Positions 1-6,258 of a DNA stretch of 16,899 nt are shown one piece after another. The notes below the pieces were generated by a model. That model did not search any database, was not told the DNA's origin, and worked only from the letters and a program-made list of their open reading frames with translations. This DNA is from JAKBEU01 sp036172095 (GTDB taxonomy: Bacteria > Patescibacteriota > Microgenomatia > UBA1406 > GWC2-37-13), in the NCBI GenBank assembly GCA_036172095.1, contig JAVHSH010000014.1, positions 1 through 16,899 of the forward strand, given 5' to 3'. How positions within the stretch are numbered: the stretch's first letter is position 1; every line of letters begins with the position of its first letter. Made by a program: the position numbers and the translations under genes.

Positions 1-8
1 AAAAACAG

Positions 9-36
9 TTGTTTTTCATGCAAGATACGGTACAAT
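9..36 (+). promoter_or_regulatory. Promoter of the trigger-factor-like gene (leaderless)
   Basis: A -35-like TTGTTT (9-14) is followed after 16 nt by TACAAT (31-36). The ATG at 44 comes 7 nt later, so transcription should start at or within a base or two of the start codon. No Shine-Dalgarno sequence lies between. Inferred from the sequence only. Confidence 0.55.
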
Positions 37-43
37 TGTAACC

Positions 44-913
44 ATGCCTACACACACGGTCAAAAAACAACCAAAATCCACTGTTGAGATTATTGTCAAA
101 CTTACCTGGACAGAGATACAAACAGCATATAAGACTTCATTTGAGCTTCTACACGCTGAGTTCGAAATGGGTGGGTTCCGCAAGGGAAAGGTACCCCATG
201 AACTTGCTGAGAAGAATATTGCAAAGGATTCAGTCTATTCGCATCTCATACGTGAGCTCATGCCAAAGATATATGAGGATATAGTAAAAAAAGAAGGCCT
301 CAAGCCTATCCTTTCTCCGAAAATAGAACTTGTCAAGGCTAAGGAAAATGAAGATTGGGAACTTAAGGTCACATTGGCCGAAAAACCTGTTGTGAAATTA
401 AAAAACTATAAAAAGCAGGTTCAGGAAGCCAAAAAGACTCTAAAAACAGATGAGATTTGGGTTCCTGGTAAAGAACCACAAACACCAGACAAAAGTGCAG
501 ATCAAAAGAAAGAAAAAGCATTGAATGTAAGTCTTGAAGCTGTCCTGAAGGAATGTGAGTGCGAGCTTTCTCCCCTATTGGTAGAAGAGGAGCTTAACAG
601 AAGATTATCTCAAATGGTTGACGACGTGCAAAAAATTGGCCTCACCATGGACAAATACCTACAAACAAGAAATTTGACCATGGAGACCGTCAAAGAGCGA
701 CTTACCCGAGAAATAACTGATATGTATAAGCTCGAATTCATCCTACAAACGATTGCGGATGAGGAAAAACTAGAGGTAAAACAGGAAGATCTGAATGCAC
801 TATTCTCAAACATAAAAGAAGAGAAGGATCGAAAGGCCGCTGAGGCTAATGCGTACTTTTATGAATCGGTCCTTCGCAAGCAAAAAGCACTTGACTTTAT
901 TATAGGTCTATAA
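44..913 (+). CDS. tig: Trigger-factor-like chaperone lacking the PPIase domain
   Basis: Ribosome-associated chaperone that binds nascent chains at the exit tunnel. The N-terminal ribosome-binding domain (about residues 1-125) carries the signature GFRKGKVP at 44-51. Residues about 160-289 match the helical C-terminal substrate-binding domain, with the family-like stretch 'LSPLLVEEELNRRL' followed by a long helical region. The central FKBP-type peptidyl-prolyl isomerase domain is absent; a polar, Lys/Pro-rich linker (about 130-160) joins the two parts. The protein has 289 aa, against roughly 430 in typical trigger factors. The start is the first ATG after a well-placed -10 element. The next gene begins 14 nt downstream but has its own promoter. 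Identity rests on the ribosome-binding motif and domain order. Loss of the isomerase domain is seen directly; its functional meaning is inference. The reading frame is intact, so this is not decay. Confidence 0.85.
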   Translation: MPTHTVKKQPKSTVEIIVKLTWTEIQTAYKTSFELLHAEFEMGGFRKGKVPHELAEKNIAKDSVYSHLIRELMPKIYEDIVKKEGLKPILSPKIELVKAKENEDWELKVTLAEKPVVKLKNYKKQVQEAKKTLKTDEIWVPGKEPQTPDKSADQKKEKALNVSLEAVLKECECELSPLLVEEELNRRLSQMVDDVQKIGLTMDKYLQTRNLTMETVKERLTREITDMYKLEFILQTIADEEKLEVKQEDLNALFSNIKEEKDRKAAEANAYFYESVLRKQKALDFIIGL

Positions 914-919
914 TATAAT
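891..919 (+). promoter_or_regulatory. Strong sigma70-type promoter inside the end of the trigger-factor gene
   Basis: TTGACT (891-896), a 17-nt spacer and TATAAT (914-919) are close to the consensus. A second overlapping TATAAT (909-914) contains the TAA stop of the upstream gene. The next ATG (928) is 8 nt past the first-named -10, again pointing to a leaderless transcript. This is the best promoter match in the window. Confidence 0.75.
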
Positions 920-927
920 TAAGGCTT

Positions 928-1533
928 ATGGCAGCTAAAAAGGCCTCCGGTCATTTGGTAAACCCAGTAGAAACACTCCGTGAAGTGTCTGCTTCTATGG
1001 GAAAAGGCACAATTGATGCTCTCCAGTCAATGGGATCAGGCATGCTTGACCAACTCCTCGGCATTACTGAAAAGACACAAAGCACTTCAGAGGAACAAGT
1101 TCAGAAACAAGTTGAAGACCTCAAAACAGAAAACAAAGTCTTAAAAAAGGAAGCGAATCTATTTAACTATCAGAGCCATCATGAGAATGTTACTGTGCGC
1201 CAGGAAATTCAGCACTTATTGGAACAAATCAGACAGGAAGTCCAATATATCAAGAAGGCCGATGCCTCATTGATGAACGAAGTTCGAGATATCGAAAAAT
1301 TCACAATGGAGACACTTTCTGAAAAACCAGGGATTTACCATGTTAAGTTTCTCGAAATAGTACTCCGTATTTTGCAAAGTGTACGGATGAAAGTCGGTGA
1401 GTCCAGAACTTGGATGTCAGCGCTCATGAGCAAGAAAAAGAAGAGAGGATCCCTTTTCGCGTCTCGCAGTAAGAAACAAGGTACCGCATACTCCATGTCC
1501 CAGGAACTATCAAACTCCAGAAGTGTTCAGTGA
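928..1533 (+). CDS. DUF5660-like CPR protein, function unknown
   Basis: A 201-aa soluble protein. Residues about 53-130 are charged and helical with coiled-coil character. The C-terminal part, from 'GIYHVKFLE' (135-143) through a Trp-containing stretch (162) and a lysine-rich tract (169-173) to a Lys/Ser-rich tail, matches my recollection of the DUF5660 family found in Patescibacteria. No catalytic motif, signal peptide or membrane segment is visible. The basic tail could bind nucleic acid or a membrane surface, but that is only inference. It is transcribed from its own near-consensus promoter and lies next to the trigger factor. It ends 3 nt before a convergent gene. The family call comes from memory rather than a search; the function is unknown. 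Confidence 0.75.
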   Translation: MAAKKASGHLVNPVETLREVSASMGKGTIDALQSMGSGMLDQLLGITEKTQSTSEEQVQKQVEDLKTENKVLKKEANLFNYQSHHENVTVRQEIQHLLEQIRQEVQYIKKADASLMNEVRDIEKFTMETLSEKPGIYHVKFLEIVLRILQSVRMKVGESRTWMSALMSKKKKRGSLFASRSKKQGTAYSMSQELSNSRSVQ

Positions 1534-1536
1534 TGC

Positions 1537-2133
1537 TTACTCTATCATCTTCAAGAATGTGTTTACACCAAACGCCCAAGATCCATCAGAAGGAGGAGTG
1601 TATTTTCGCATGATCGCCTCAGCAGTCGTCAATCCCTTGTCAACATAATACAGTTTAAGACCCCTACTTATAGTCTCTATTGCTTCTTCGTAGGAGTCAA
1701 ATCGCGTAACCTTATTCCCATAAATTCCCCACCCCCAACAATTATGTGAACCTTCATATATATATTTGCACACATTCGATTCTTGCATCGCAATCGCAGG
1801 TATCAGTCGGTAATCAAGTTTATACGTATCCGCCATCTTCACGATGAATTCTGACTTATCATAGAGAACTGAGTTATATTTTCTGAAAAAATATTTTAGA
1901 TTAGCCACACGAATATCGTCTGTCTTAAACTCAGCCAAAAGCTCAGGGGCCGTTTTTTCCTGTTCTGCACTAAGTAACGAAATCTGCTCAAGATCGTTCA
2001 TCACATGTTGGTAGTACAACAGTTGTTTATTCATTGCAGACAGTTTGAAACCAATCATGAACGATAAGGCCAAAATGAACCAATAGATAAGAAGTAGCCG
2101 CGCTCCTCTTTTGAAAAGTTTAATAAGAGTCAT
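1537..2133 (-). CDS. Membrane-anchored lysozyme/glucosaminidase-like protein
   Basis: A 198-aa protein with a basic N-terminus and one membrane segment (about residues 12-34), so residues 35-198 probably face outward. The C-terminal half resembles the lysozyme-like fold of glucosaminidases and lytic transglycosylases: 'IPAIAMQESN' (111-120) places a candidate catalytic Glu at 118, followed by 'CWGWGIYG' (132-139), a 'SYEEAIETISRGL' helix (147-159), a second Tyr-rich segment and 'MRKYTPPS' (175-182). Cys122 and Cys132 could form a disulfide outside the cell. The likely role is trimming peptidoglycan. It lies 8 nt after the methyltransferase gene but has a TATAAT 7 nt before its ATG. The fold is fairly clear; the exact bond cleaved, and even activity, are inference. 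Confidence 0.65.
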   Translation of the reverse strand: MTLIKLFKRGARLLLIYWFILALSFMIGFKLSAMNKQLLYYQHVMNDLEQISLLSAEQEKTAPELLAEFKTDDIRVANLKYFFRKYNSVLYDKSEFIVKMADTYKLDYRLIPAIAMQESNVCKYIYEGSHNCWGWGIYGNKVTRFDSYEEAIETISRGLKLYYVDKGLTTAEAIMRKYTPPSDGSWAFGVNTFLKMIE

Positions 2134-2140
2134 GTTACAG

Positions 2141-2146
2141 ATTATA
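2141..2146 (-). promoter_or_regulatory. -10 element for the lysozyme-like gene, containing the upstream stop
   Basis: TATAAT on the minus strand, 7 nt before the ATG at 2133. Its central TAA (2144-2142) is also the stop codon of the methyltransferase gene. No good -35 is visible at 16-18 nt. Confidence 0.5.
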
Positions 2147-2690
2147 CCTGATAATAGTAGGTTGGGAAGGTTAGGCTCGGATTTGTATCGATGAGATATT
2201 TTTCCATACCTACGAGCTTAAAACCATGAGATATTATGAGCGAGCCTTTCTTTAATTCTTTTTTGAACTTTGGAATAAGTTTTGCTAATAATTGGGGCAT
2301 CAAAAATAGATATAAATAATCTGTATTGGTAAGTGGATAATCAAATACATTTGCTTTAATGAATACGACCGATTGAGCAGTTCCATCTCTTCTGGAGAGG
2401 AATCGGGACCACCAAATAAGAAGCGGATTTATCTCTATTCCAGTCCCCCTTACTCCATATTGTTTTACGGCTTGACGGATGATACGTCCATCTCCGCTTC
2501 CAAACTCAACAAATGTTTTTCCTTTCTTCAAGTGAGCCCGCTTAAGGACAATCATCATCTCTTTTTTTGTTGTCGGTACATATGGGGCCCCTTTGAATGA
2601 GGAAAAGAGTAGCCCGACAAAATATATGGAAACGCCAAGTAACACAAAGAACTCAGATATGATGATAAAAAAGTATAAGATGACGCTCAT
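2142..2690 (-). CDS. Membrane-anchored class I SAM-dependent methyltransferase (FAM173-like)
   Basis: A 182-aa protein. Residues about 5-30 form one hydrophobic segment that probably anchors it in the membrane. 'GAPYVPT' (34-40) precedes a Rossmann methyltransferase core: motif I 'VEFGSGDGR' (61-69), the acidic end of strand 2 at Glu86 in 'GIEINP' (84-89), and a motif IV region around 'LYLFLMP' (126-132). An N-terminal anchor, a 'PYVPT' segment and a GSGDGR core recall the FAM173 family (ATPSCKMT/ANTKMT), whose characterised members methylate lysines in membrane-associated or mitochondrial proteins such as ATP synthase subunit c. That link is pattern recall, not a search. Substrate unknown. 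It diverges from the tRNA pair with overlapping -10 regions. Confidence 0.7.
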   Translation of the reverse strand: MSVILYFFIIISEFFVLLGVSIYFVGLLFSSFKGAPYVPTTKKEMMIVLKRAHLKKGKTFVEFGSGDGRIIRQAVKQYGVRGTGIEINPLLIWWSRFLSRRDGTAQSVVFIKANVFDYPLTNTDYLYLFLMPQLLAKLIPKFKKELKKGSLIISHGFKLVGMEKYLIDTNPSLTFPTYYYQV

Positions 2691-2696
2691 TTATAT

Positions 2697-2702
2697 AGTA
2701 TA
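2697..2702 (-). promoter_or_regulatory. -10 element for the methyltransferase gene
   Basis: TATACT on the minus strand ends 6 nt before the ATG at 2690. It overlaps the plus-strand TATAAT at 2699-2704 that probably serves the tRNA genes. The -35 is not clear. Confidence 0.4.
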
Positions 2703-2704
2703 AT
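2699..2704 (+). promoter_or_regulatory. Candidate -10 element of the tRNA pair
   Basis: TATAAT lies 27 nt before tRNA-Arg, leaving room for a short 5' leader to be removed by RNase P. The -35 is weak. It shares bases with the -10 of the divergent methyltransferase gene. Confidence 0.4.
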
Positions 2705-2731
2705 ATACAAGTCTTAGTAATGGAGGGGAGA

Positions 2732-2803
2732 GTCCTCATAGCTCAACGGATAGAGTAGTGGTCTTCGGAACCATTGATGGGGGTTCGATTCCCTCTGGGG
2801 ACA
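2732..2803 (+). tRNA. tRNA-Arg(TCG)
   Basis: Full cloverleaf of 72 nt. The acceptor GTCCTCA pairs with TGGGGAC (one G-U pair) and the discriminator is A. The D stem is GCTC/GAGT. The anticodon stem is GTGGT/ACCAT with loop CTTCGGA, giving anticodon TCG, which reads CGA. The variable loop is 4 nt, and the T stem GGGGG/CCCTC closes the loop TTCGATT. The 3' CCA is not encoded (the next bases are CAA), so a CCA-adding enzyme is needed. It is followed after 7 nt by tRNA-Lys. Confidence 0.95.
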
Positions 2804-2810
2804 CAAAATA

Positions 2811-2883
2811 GGGTCCGTAGCTCAACTGGTAGAGCATCTCCCTCTTAAGGAGGTGGTTGTGAGTTCAAATCTCACCGGACTCA
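2811..2883 (+). tRNA. tRNA-Lys(CTT)
   Basis: Full cloverleaf of 73 nt. The acceptor GGGTCCG pairs with CGGACTC. The D arm is GCTC/GAGC. The anticodon stem is TCTCC/GGAGG with loop CTCTTAA, giving anticodon CTT, which reads AAG. The T stem GTGAG/CTCAC closes the loop TTCAAAT. Discriminator A. CCA is not encoded (CCC follows). A protein gene starts 14 nt after it. Confidence 0.95.
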
Positions 2884-2897
2884 CCCACATAAAAAAT

Positions 2898-3146
2898 ATG
2901 AATTGGTATCTCTACATTGCTCGCTGTTCGGACGAAACCCTATATACGGGGATAACGACAGATATTGTTCGGAGAATCAATGAACATAATACAAATAATA
3001 TGAAAGGGTCAAAGTCTCTTCGAGGGAAAAGACCGGTTGTACTTGTCTATTCGGAAGAATACCCTTCTCGATCGGTTGCTTCCAAACGGGAGTCGTTCAT
3101 CAAAAGCTTGTCGCGAGATGAGAAATTGAAGCTCCTCAAAGCGTGA
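2898..3146 (+). CDS. GIY-YIG domain protein (UPF0213/YhbQ-like)
   Basis: A small single-domain GIY-YIG protein of 82 aa. Visible motifs are 'WYLYIARC' (3-10), where the usual GIY is replaced by LYI; 'LYTGIT' (15-20) as the YIG half; Arg25/Arg26 as the catalytic arginine region; 'EHN' (29-31); and Glu65 in 'SKRESFIK', the conserved metal-binding Glu. The length matches the UPF0213/YhbQ group of stand-alone domains, whose cellular role is poorly defined. An upstream in-frame start at 2853 would lie inside tRNA-Lys, so the ATG at 2898 is the real start. It has no promoter or Shine-Dalgarno sequence of its own and is probably read from the tRNA transcript, with RNase processing freeing the mRNA. 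The 3' end overlaps the convergent nitroreductase gene by 11 nt. Confidence 0.85.
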   Translation: MNWYLYIARCSDETLYTGITTDIVRRINEHNTNNMKGSKSLRGKRPVVLVYSEEYPSRSVASKRESFIKSLSRDEKLKLLKA

Positions 3147-3771
3147 TGATTATGTCTTTTTTTTGAAATCTTACTTTACTTGCAAGAGCATATTTATCAT
3201 CTTCACTTCTGTATCCGATTGGTGCAATAACTGCAGTTGTGTACTCAGATTCAGAAAGATTCAAAAGAGAGTCAAATTGTTTGACATCGAACCCTTCCAT
3301 CGGACACGCATCAATTTTCAAAAGTGCGGCTGACTCAAGTAGTATTCCGAGCGCAATATATACCTGGCGTGCATTCCATTCAACAATTTGTGACTCTGTT
3401 TTTCTTGAAACAAACCCTGAAATCATCTGCTTGTATGCACTAAGGTCCTCAACATTTTGATTCCTTGTTTTTGCAACTTCATTCAAATACGTGTCAAAAT
3501 ATGCCAGACTTAGATTCCTTCTTGTCGTAAAGACAATCAGATGAGATGCATCTGTTACTTGAGATTGTCCATAAGCTGCCATCTTCAATTTTTCGCGAAG
3601 TGCCACATCACTAATAAGCAGGATTTTCCAGGGTTGAAGACCAAGAGAAGAGGGAGAAAGTCTTATGCTTTCCAACAATGTCGATAAATCAGAGTTACTT
3701 ACTTTTTTTGCGCTATCAAATTTTTTTGTCGCATATCTCCATTGTAACGCCGCCAGGATTTGATTGTTCAT
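3136..3771 (-). CDS. NAD(P)H-dependent nitroreductase-family flavoprotein
   Basis: A 211-aa FMN-dependent oxidoreductase of the nitroreductase (NfsB-like) fold. The N-terminal FMN-binding pattern is clear: 'WRYATKKFD' (11-19) and 'LSPSSLGLQPWK' (38-49), typical of the NfsB/DrgA branch. The C-terminal 'PIGYRSEDD' stretch followed by a 'KVRF' segment also matches. The length is normal for the family. The protein should be cytoplasmic and probably dimeric. The native substrate cannot be read from sequence; quinones, enals and nitro compounds are usual for the family. The TATAAT ends 8 nt before the ATG. It diverges from an EamA transporter, which might handle a related metabolite, but nothing proves that. 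Confidence 0.9.
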   Translation of the reverse strand: MNNQILAALQWRYATKKFDSAKKVSNSDLSTLLESIRLSPSSLGLQPWKILLISDVALREKLKMAAYGQSQVTDASHLIVFTTRRNLSLAYFDTYLNEVAKTRNQNVEDLSAYKQMISGFVSRKTESQIVEWNARQVYIALGILLESAALLKIDACPMEGFDVKQFDSLLNLSESEYTTAVIAPIGYRSEDDKYALASKVRFQKKDIIITL

Positions 3772-3779
3772 ATAATCTA

Positions 3780-3785
3780 ATTATA
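3780..3785 (-). promoter_or_regulatory. -10 element for the nitroreductase gene
   Basis: TATAAT on the minus strand, 8 nt before the ATG at 3771. It lies in the 46-nt divergent region shared with the EamA transporter. No clear -35. Confidence 0.45.
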
Positions 3786-3798
3786 TATCTATTATTGA

Positions 3799-3808
3799 TT
3801 GATATAAT
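3799..3808 (+). promoter_or_regulatory. Extended -10 promoter of the first EamA transporter
   Basis: TTGATATAAT contains the TGnTATAAT extended -10 pattern and ends 9 nt before the ATG at 3818. The same ten bases recur at 12117-12126 and 14416-14425 on the minus strand, with a one-base variant at 15130-15139. Confidence 0.55.
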
Positions 3809-3817
3809 GAGAAGATT

Positions 3818-4708
3818 ATGTCTTGGATATTATTATCATTGTTAGCGAATGTTTTTTTTGGTCTTTCAGTCATTCTTGATAAATTTTTGAATACCAAGAA
3901 AATCAAGAGTGTCTATTCATTTGCAGTAATACTCAATTGCATCTATCTGGTGTTCATTCTCATTACGACTTATATGCAGTGGAATACATTCAAATTTGGA
4001 AATGGAGCCTTGCTTAGTGCTATGGCTGGAATATTTTGGTTTTTCATGTGGATATTTTTTTGGAAAGCGATGCAGAACGGTGAAGCAACTCGCGTTTCAG
4101 CCATTTTCTTTTCTCAACCCATTTATAGCTCAATCATAGGTATGTTTTTCTTCCACGAAACAATAAGCATACTTAAATGGGCGGGAATTCTCATAATTGT
4201 TGTAGGTGCAGTTTTGTCATCTATTGGTGGGGAAAGCCATAAGAAAGAGGTTCGTAGCGCTTACTTATTTGCATTACTCTCAGCGCTATTCTCCTCAGTC
4301 GGCAACTCAATTTCAAAATATGCTATGCAAGATCTTCCTTCATTGACGGTGAACTGTATTGCCTTTTATTCATCAATCCCCCTCTATCTGTTTCTTCTGA
4401 AAAATGCTGAGGTACGGAGAGAGATTGTTTCCGCATTCAAGAACACCAGTCTCCTTGCGCAGTTTAGCGTACGTGGACTTTTTGGGTACATGGGAATAAT
4501 AACGTTTATGAGTGCTTTAAGTTCAGGCCCGATCTCTCTTGTCACCGCTGTATCTGGGACACAGCCGATATTCGTTTTGATATTTTCCGTTGTAATTAGT
4601 CTCCTATATCCTAAGGTGATACATGAAGAGTTTGGCAAGAAAGCCCTACCTGCAAAATTGTCAGCACTTTTCTTGACAGTGCTTGGGATACTTCTTATCA
4701 GTCTTTGA
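3818..4708 (+). CDS. EamA/DMT-family transporter (first copy)
   Basis: A 296-aa, very hydrophobic protein with about ten membrane helices arranged as two EamA repeats (about residues 3-138 and 145-296). Each repeat ends with a family-like segment, for example 'FFHETISILKWAGI' in the first half. This is the drug/metabolite transporter superfamily, whose members export or import small metabolites; the substrate cannot be predicted. It is monocistronic, from an extended -10 promoter. The gene overlaps the convergent 2H-like gene by 11 nt. A second EamA transporter of similar size lies 0.7 kb away on the other strand, so the two may be diverged paralogues, although their N-terminal halves are not obviously similar by eye. 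Confidence 0.88.
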   Translation: MSWILLSLLANVFFGLSVILDKFLNTKKIKSVYSFAVILNCIYLVFILITTYMQWNTFKFGNGALLSAMAGIFWFFMWIFFWKAMQNGEATRVSAIFFSQPIYSSIIGMFFFHETISILKWAGILIIVVGAVLSSIGGESHKKEVRSAYLFALLSALFSSVGNSISKYAMQDLPSLTVNCIAFYSSIPLYLFLLKNAEVRREIVSAFKNTSLLAQFSVRGLFGYMGIITFMSALSSGPISLVTAVSGTQPIFVLIFSVVISLLYPKVIHEEFGKKALPAKLSALFLTVLGILLISL

Positions 4709-5390
4709 GATTGGCTGTGGTGTGAAACGTCAATTTTTTCATGACGGCGTTGCTCGTTATCAAGCTGACTGAGTCTACACAATAGCTTTGAAGTTTCAAA
4801 TCAGACGATATCTCAACAATTTTTTCCTTGAAGGCACCAGGCGGAGCAGTATTGAATCGAGCAAGAGTCATATTGCTAAAAAAATATCGGCTATTGATAT
4901 ACTTCTTATCATCAGGGATTCCCTCTCTTTTCAGTTCTTCATCCAAATCGAGTATTATCCTATCTAGCTCCTCATCGGTCGTACTCATAAGGGCAAGATT
5001 ATTCTTAAAAAGAAGAAGTCTATACGGATAAATATTAAATTTCATGTGTTTTAGAATAACACGATTGAGCACCTTTTTGGCTGTCTCTATATCATGAACT
5101 GTAAAACTCGGTGGATCGTTGATTACACGAATATTTTTTACCGTAAGATGGAGTGATGATGGTTCATAATAGTAAGCGTTCTGAAAGAGATTTTTTAGTG
5201 GTGTAATGAGACTTTTATAGATGTTGTCTGTATACTGAACTGCTGGAAAATGTACACTTGTCAAACACATACGATTATCAGTCGCAAAATTATTCACTGG
5301 AATTACCGTTGTTGCTTCAAGTGAATCTGTCTTAACCTGTTCCTCAATTTGGTTAATTATTTCTATTTGCTTATCTTGATGATGTGTCAT
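4698..5390 (-). CDS. 2H-phosphoesterase/2'-5' RNA ligase-like protein with altered second motif
   Basis: A 230-aa protein resembling the 2H phosphoesterase superfamily (LigT, cyclic phosphodiesterases). The first HxT motif is intact: 'SSLHLTVKNIR' with His81 and Thr83. The second expected HxTLAR motif reads 'NMTLAR' (173-178), with Asn173 (AAT) where catalytic His is expected (CAT), a single-base difference. The loss may abolish the usual two-histidine chemistry and leave a binding protein, or a shifted active site. A polar N-terminal extension of about 40 residues precedes the domain. The ATG overlaps the TGA of the upstream EamA gene (ATGA), so the two are probably translationally coupled. 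The 3' end overlaps the convergent transporter gene. The superfamily call is moderate; the substitution is seen directly. Confidence 0.6.
   Translation of the reverse strand: MTHHQDKQIEIINQIEEQVKTDSLEATTVIPVNNFATDNRMCLTSVHFPAVQYTDNIYKSLITPLKNLFQNAYYYEPSSLHLTVKNIRVINDPPSFTVHDIETAKKVLNRVILKHMKFNIYPYRLLLFKNNLALMSTTDEELDRIILDLDEELKREGIPDDKKYINSRYFFSNMTLARFNTAPPGAFKEKIVEISSDLKLQSYCVDSVSLITSNAVMKKLTFHTTANLKD
4710..4739 (+). terminator. Weak candidate terminator after the first EamA gene
   Basis: ATTGGC (4710-4715) can pair with GTCAAT (4729-4734), with one G-U pair and a 13-nt loop, and is followed by a run of T through 4739. It begins 2 nt after the EamA stop and lies inside the end of the opposing 2H-like gene. 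The stem is short, so this is tentative. Confidence 0.25.
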
Positions 5391-6247
5391 AATGATATTA
5401 CCCCAACAAGAAAACCACCTGTGCTTACCAATAATGCACTAAGTACCTTTCTTCGCAGTTGTTTTCGTTCACCTAAAAAGATTGCTGCAAGGAGAACGGT
5501 TGTGATTATTGATCCACGAGATATCGGTGACAATTGAGATACTGTTGCGCCAGCGGCAAGAGCTTGATAATAGGTTATTGCCGATGCTCCGTAAAATACA
5601 GAAAATATTCCAACATGCGATAATGTTTTTGGATTGAGAAACTTATATATATTGATTGTTTTCTTTGAAAATATAAGAGCAAGAATAGCACCTGGTAGAA
5701 AGCTCATAACTGGCACAAATGAAATGGCATTATATGACTTAATTATAACTACATCATTTACGACTGCGATTGCATAAAATACTGTAGTCCCAATCGCATA
5801 CCATACGCCGACATTCATCTTCATTTTTTCATTTGCATAAAGTACGAAAATTGATGCAATAATGCTAGTAACTCCAATAATCTTTAGAAAATTGAATGTG
5901 TCACCAAGAAATGTAATACCGAGTACGATGGTAATTATTGCTCCTCCTGCCATTAGGATTGCACTTTCTCCTGCTGGAAGATGCTTTGACGTATAAAAAT
6001 TGCAGAGTGAACCCGCAGCGTATAAGACAGCACTTAGCATAAGTCGAGGCCAAAGAAAAGGTGCTGGTGGGAATTCAAAACCTCTGGTGAATGCATAGAG
6101 TAATACGACGCCGGTAAGCATGAATTGAAAGACAATCGTAAACAAGATTGGGTCACTTTCTTCTTTCTTCATGAGCACGCGAAGGATAATGCTAGAAATG
6201 GAACTAGTCAAGACTGTTGCGAGAGCAAAATAGTGCCATGGAAGCAT
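5387..6247 (-). CDS. EamA/DMT-family transporter (second copy)
   Basis: A 286-aa protein with about ten predicted membrane helices in two EamA repeats; the boundaries are visible at 'FLGDTF' near the end of the first repeat and 'FLGERKQLRRK' near the end of the second. It is a small-molecule exporter or importer of the drug/metabolite transporter superfamily, substrate unknown. It sits between a histidine phosphatase (upstream, 6-nt gap) and the 2H-like gene (downstream, ATGA overlap). It could be read through from the phosphatase promoter, but a TATAAT just 5 nt before its own ATG suggests an internal leaderless transcript too. Family assignment is firm, function open. Confidence 0.88.
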   Translation of the reverse strand: MLPWHYFALATVLTSSISSIILRVLMKKEESDPILFTIVFQFMLTGVVLLYAFTRGFEFPPAPFLWPRLMLSAVLYAAGSLCNFYTSKHLPAGESAILMAGGAIITIVLGITFLGDTFNFLKIIGVTSIIASIFVLYANEKMKMNVGVWYAIGTTVFYAIAVVNDVVIIKSYNAISFVPVMSFLPGAILALIFSKKTINIYKFLNPKTLSHVGIFSVFYGASAITYYQALAAGATVSQLSPISRGSIITTVLLAAIFLGERKQLRRKVLSALLVSTGGFLVGVISL

Positions 6248-6252
6248 AGTAT

Positions 6253-6258
6253 ATTATA
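6253..6258 (-). promoter_or_regulatory. Internal -10 element containing the phosphatase stop codon
   Basis: TATAAT on the minus strand, 5 nt before the ATG at 6247. Its TAA is the stop codon of the histidine phosphatase gene. TATACT follows directly before the ATG, so the exact -10 is uncertain. Confidence 0.4.

Noticed and set aside
921..924. AAGG before the ATG at 928 as a Shine-Dalgarno sequence
   Set aside because: It is only four bases, too close to the ATG, and would lie upstream of the predicted transcript start.
2853..2897. N-terminal extension of the GIY-YIG protein
   Set aside because: It would be encoded by the 3' part of tRNA-Lys; the conserved domain begins right at the ATG at 2898.
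3157..3164. T8 tract after the GIY-YIG gene as a terminator
   Set aside because: No stable hairpin precedes it, and it encodes the Lys-Lys region of the nitroreductase C-terminus on the other strand.
4384..4782. Minus-strand reading frame opposite the first EamA gene
   Set aside because: It lies antisense to a clear transporter gene, has a low-complexity composition and no recognisable motif.
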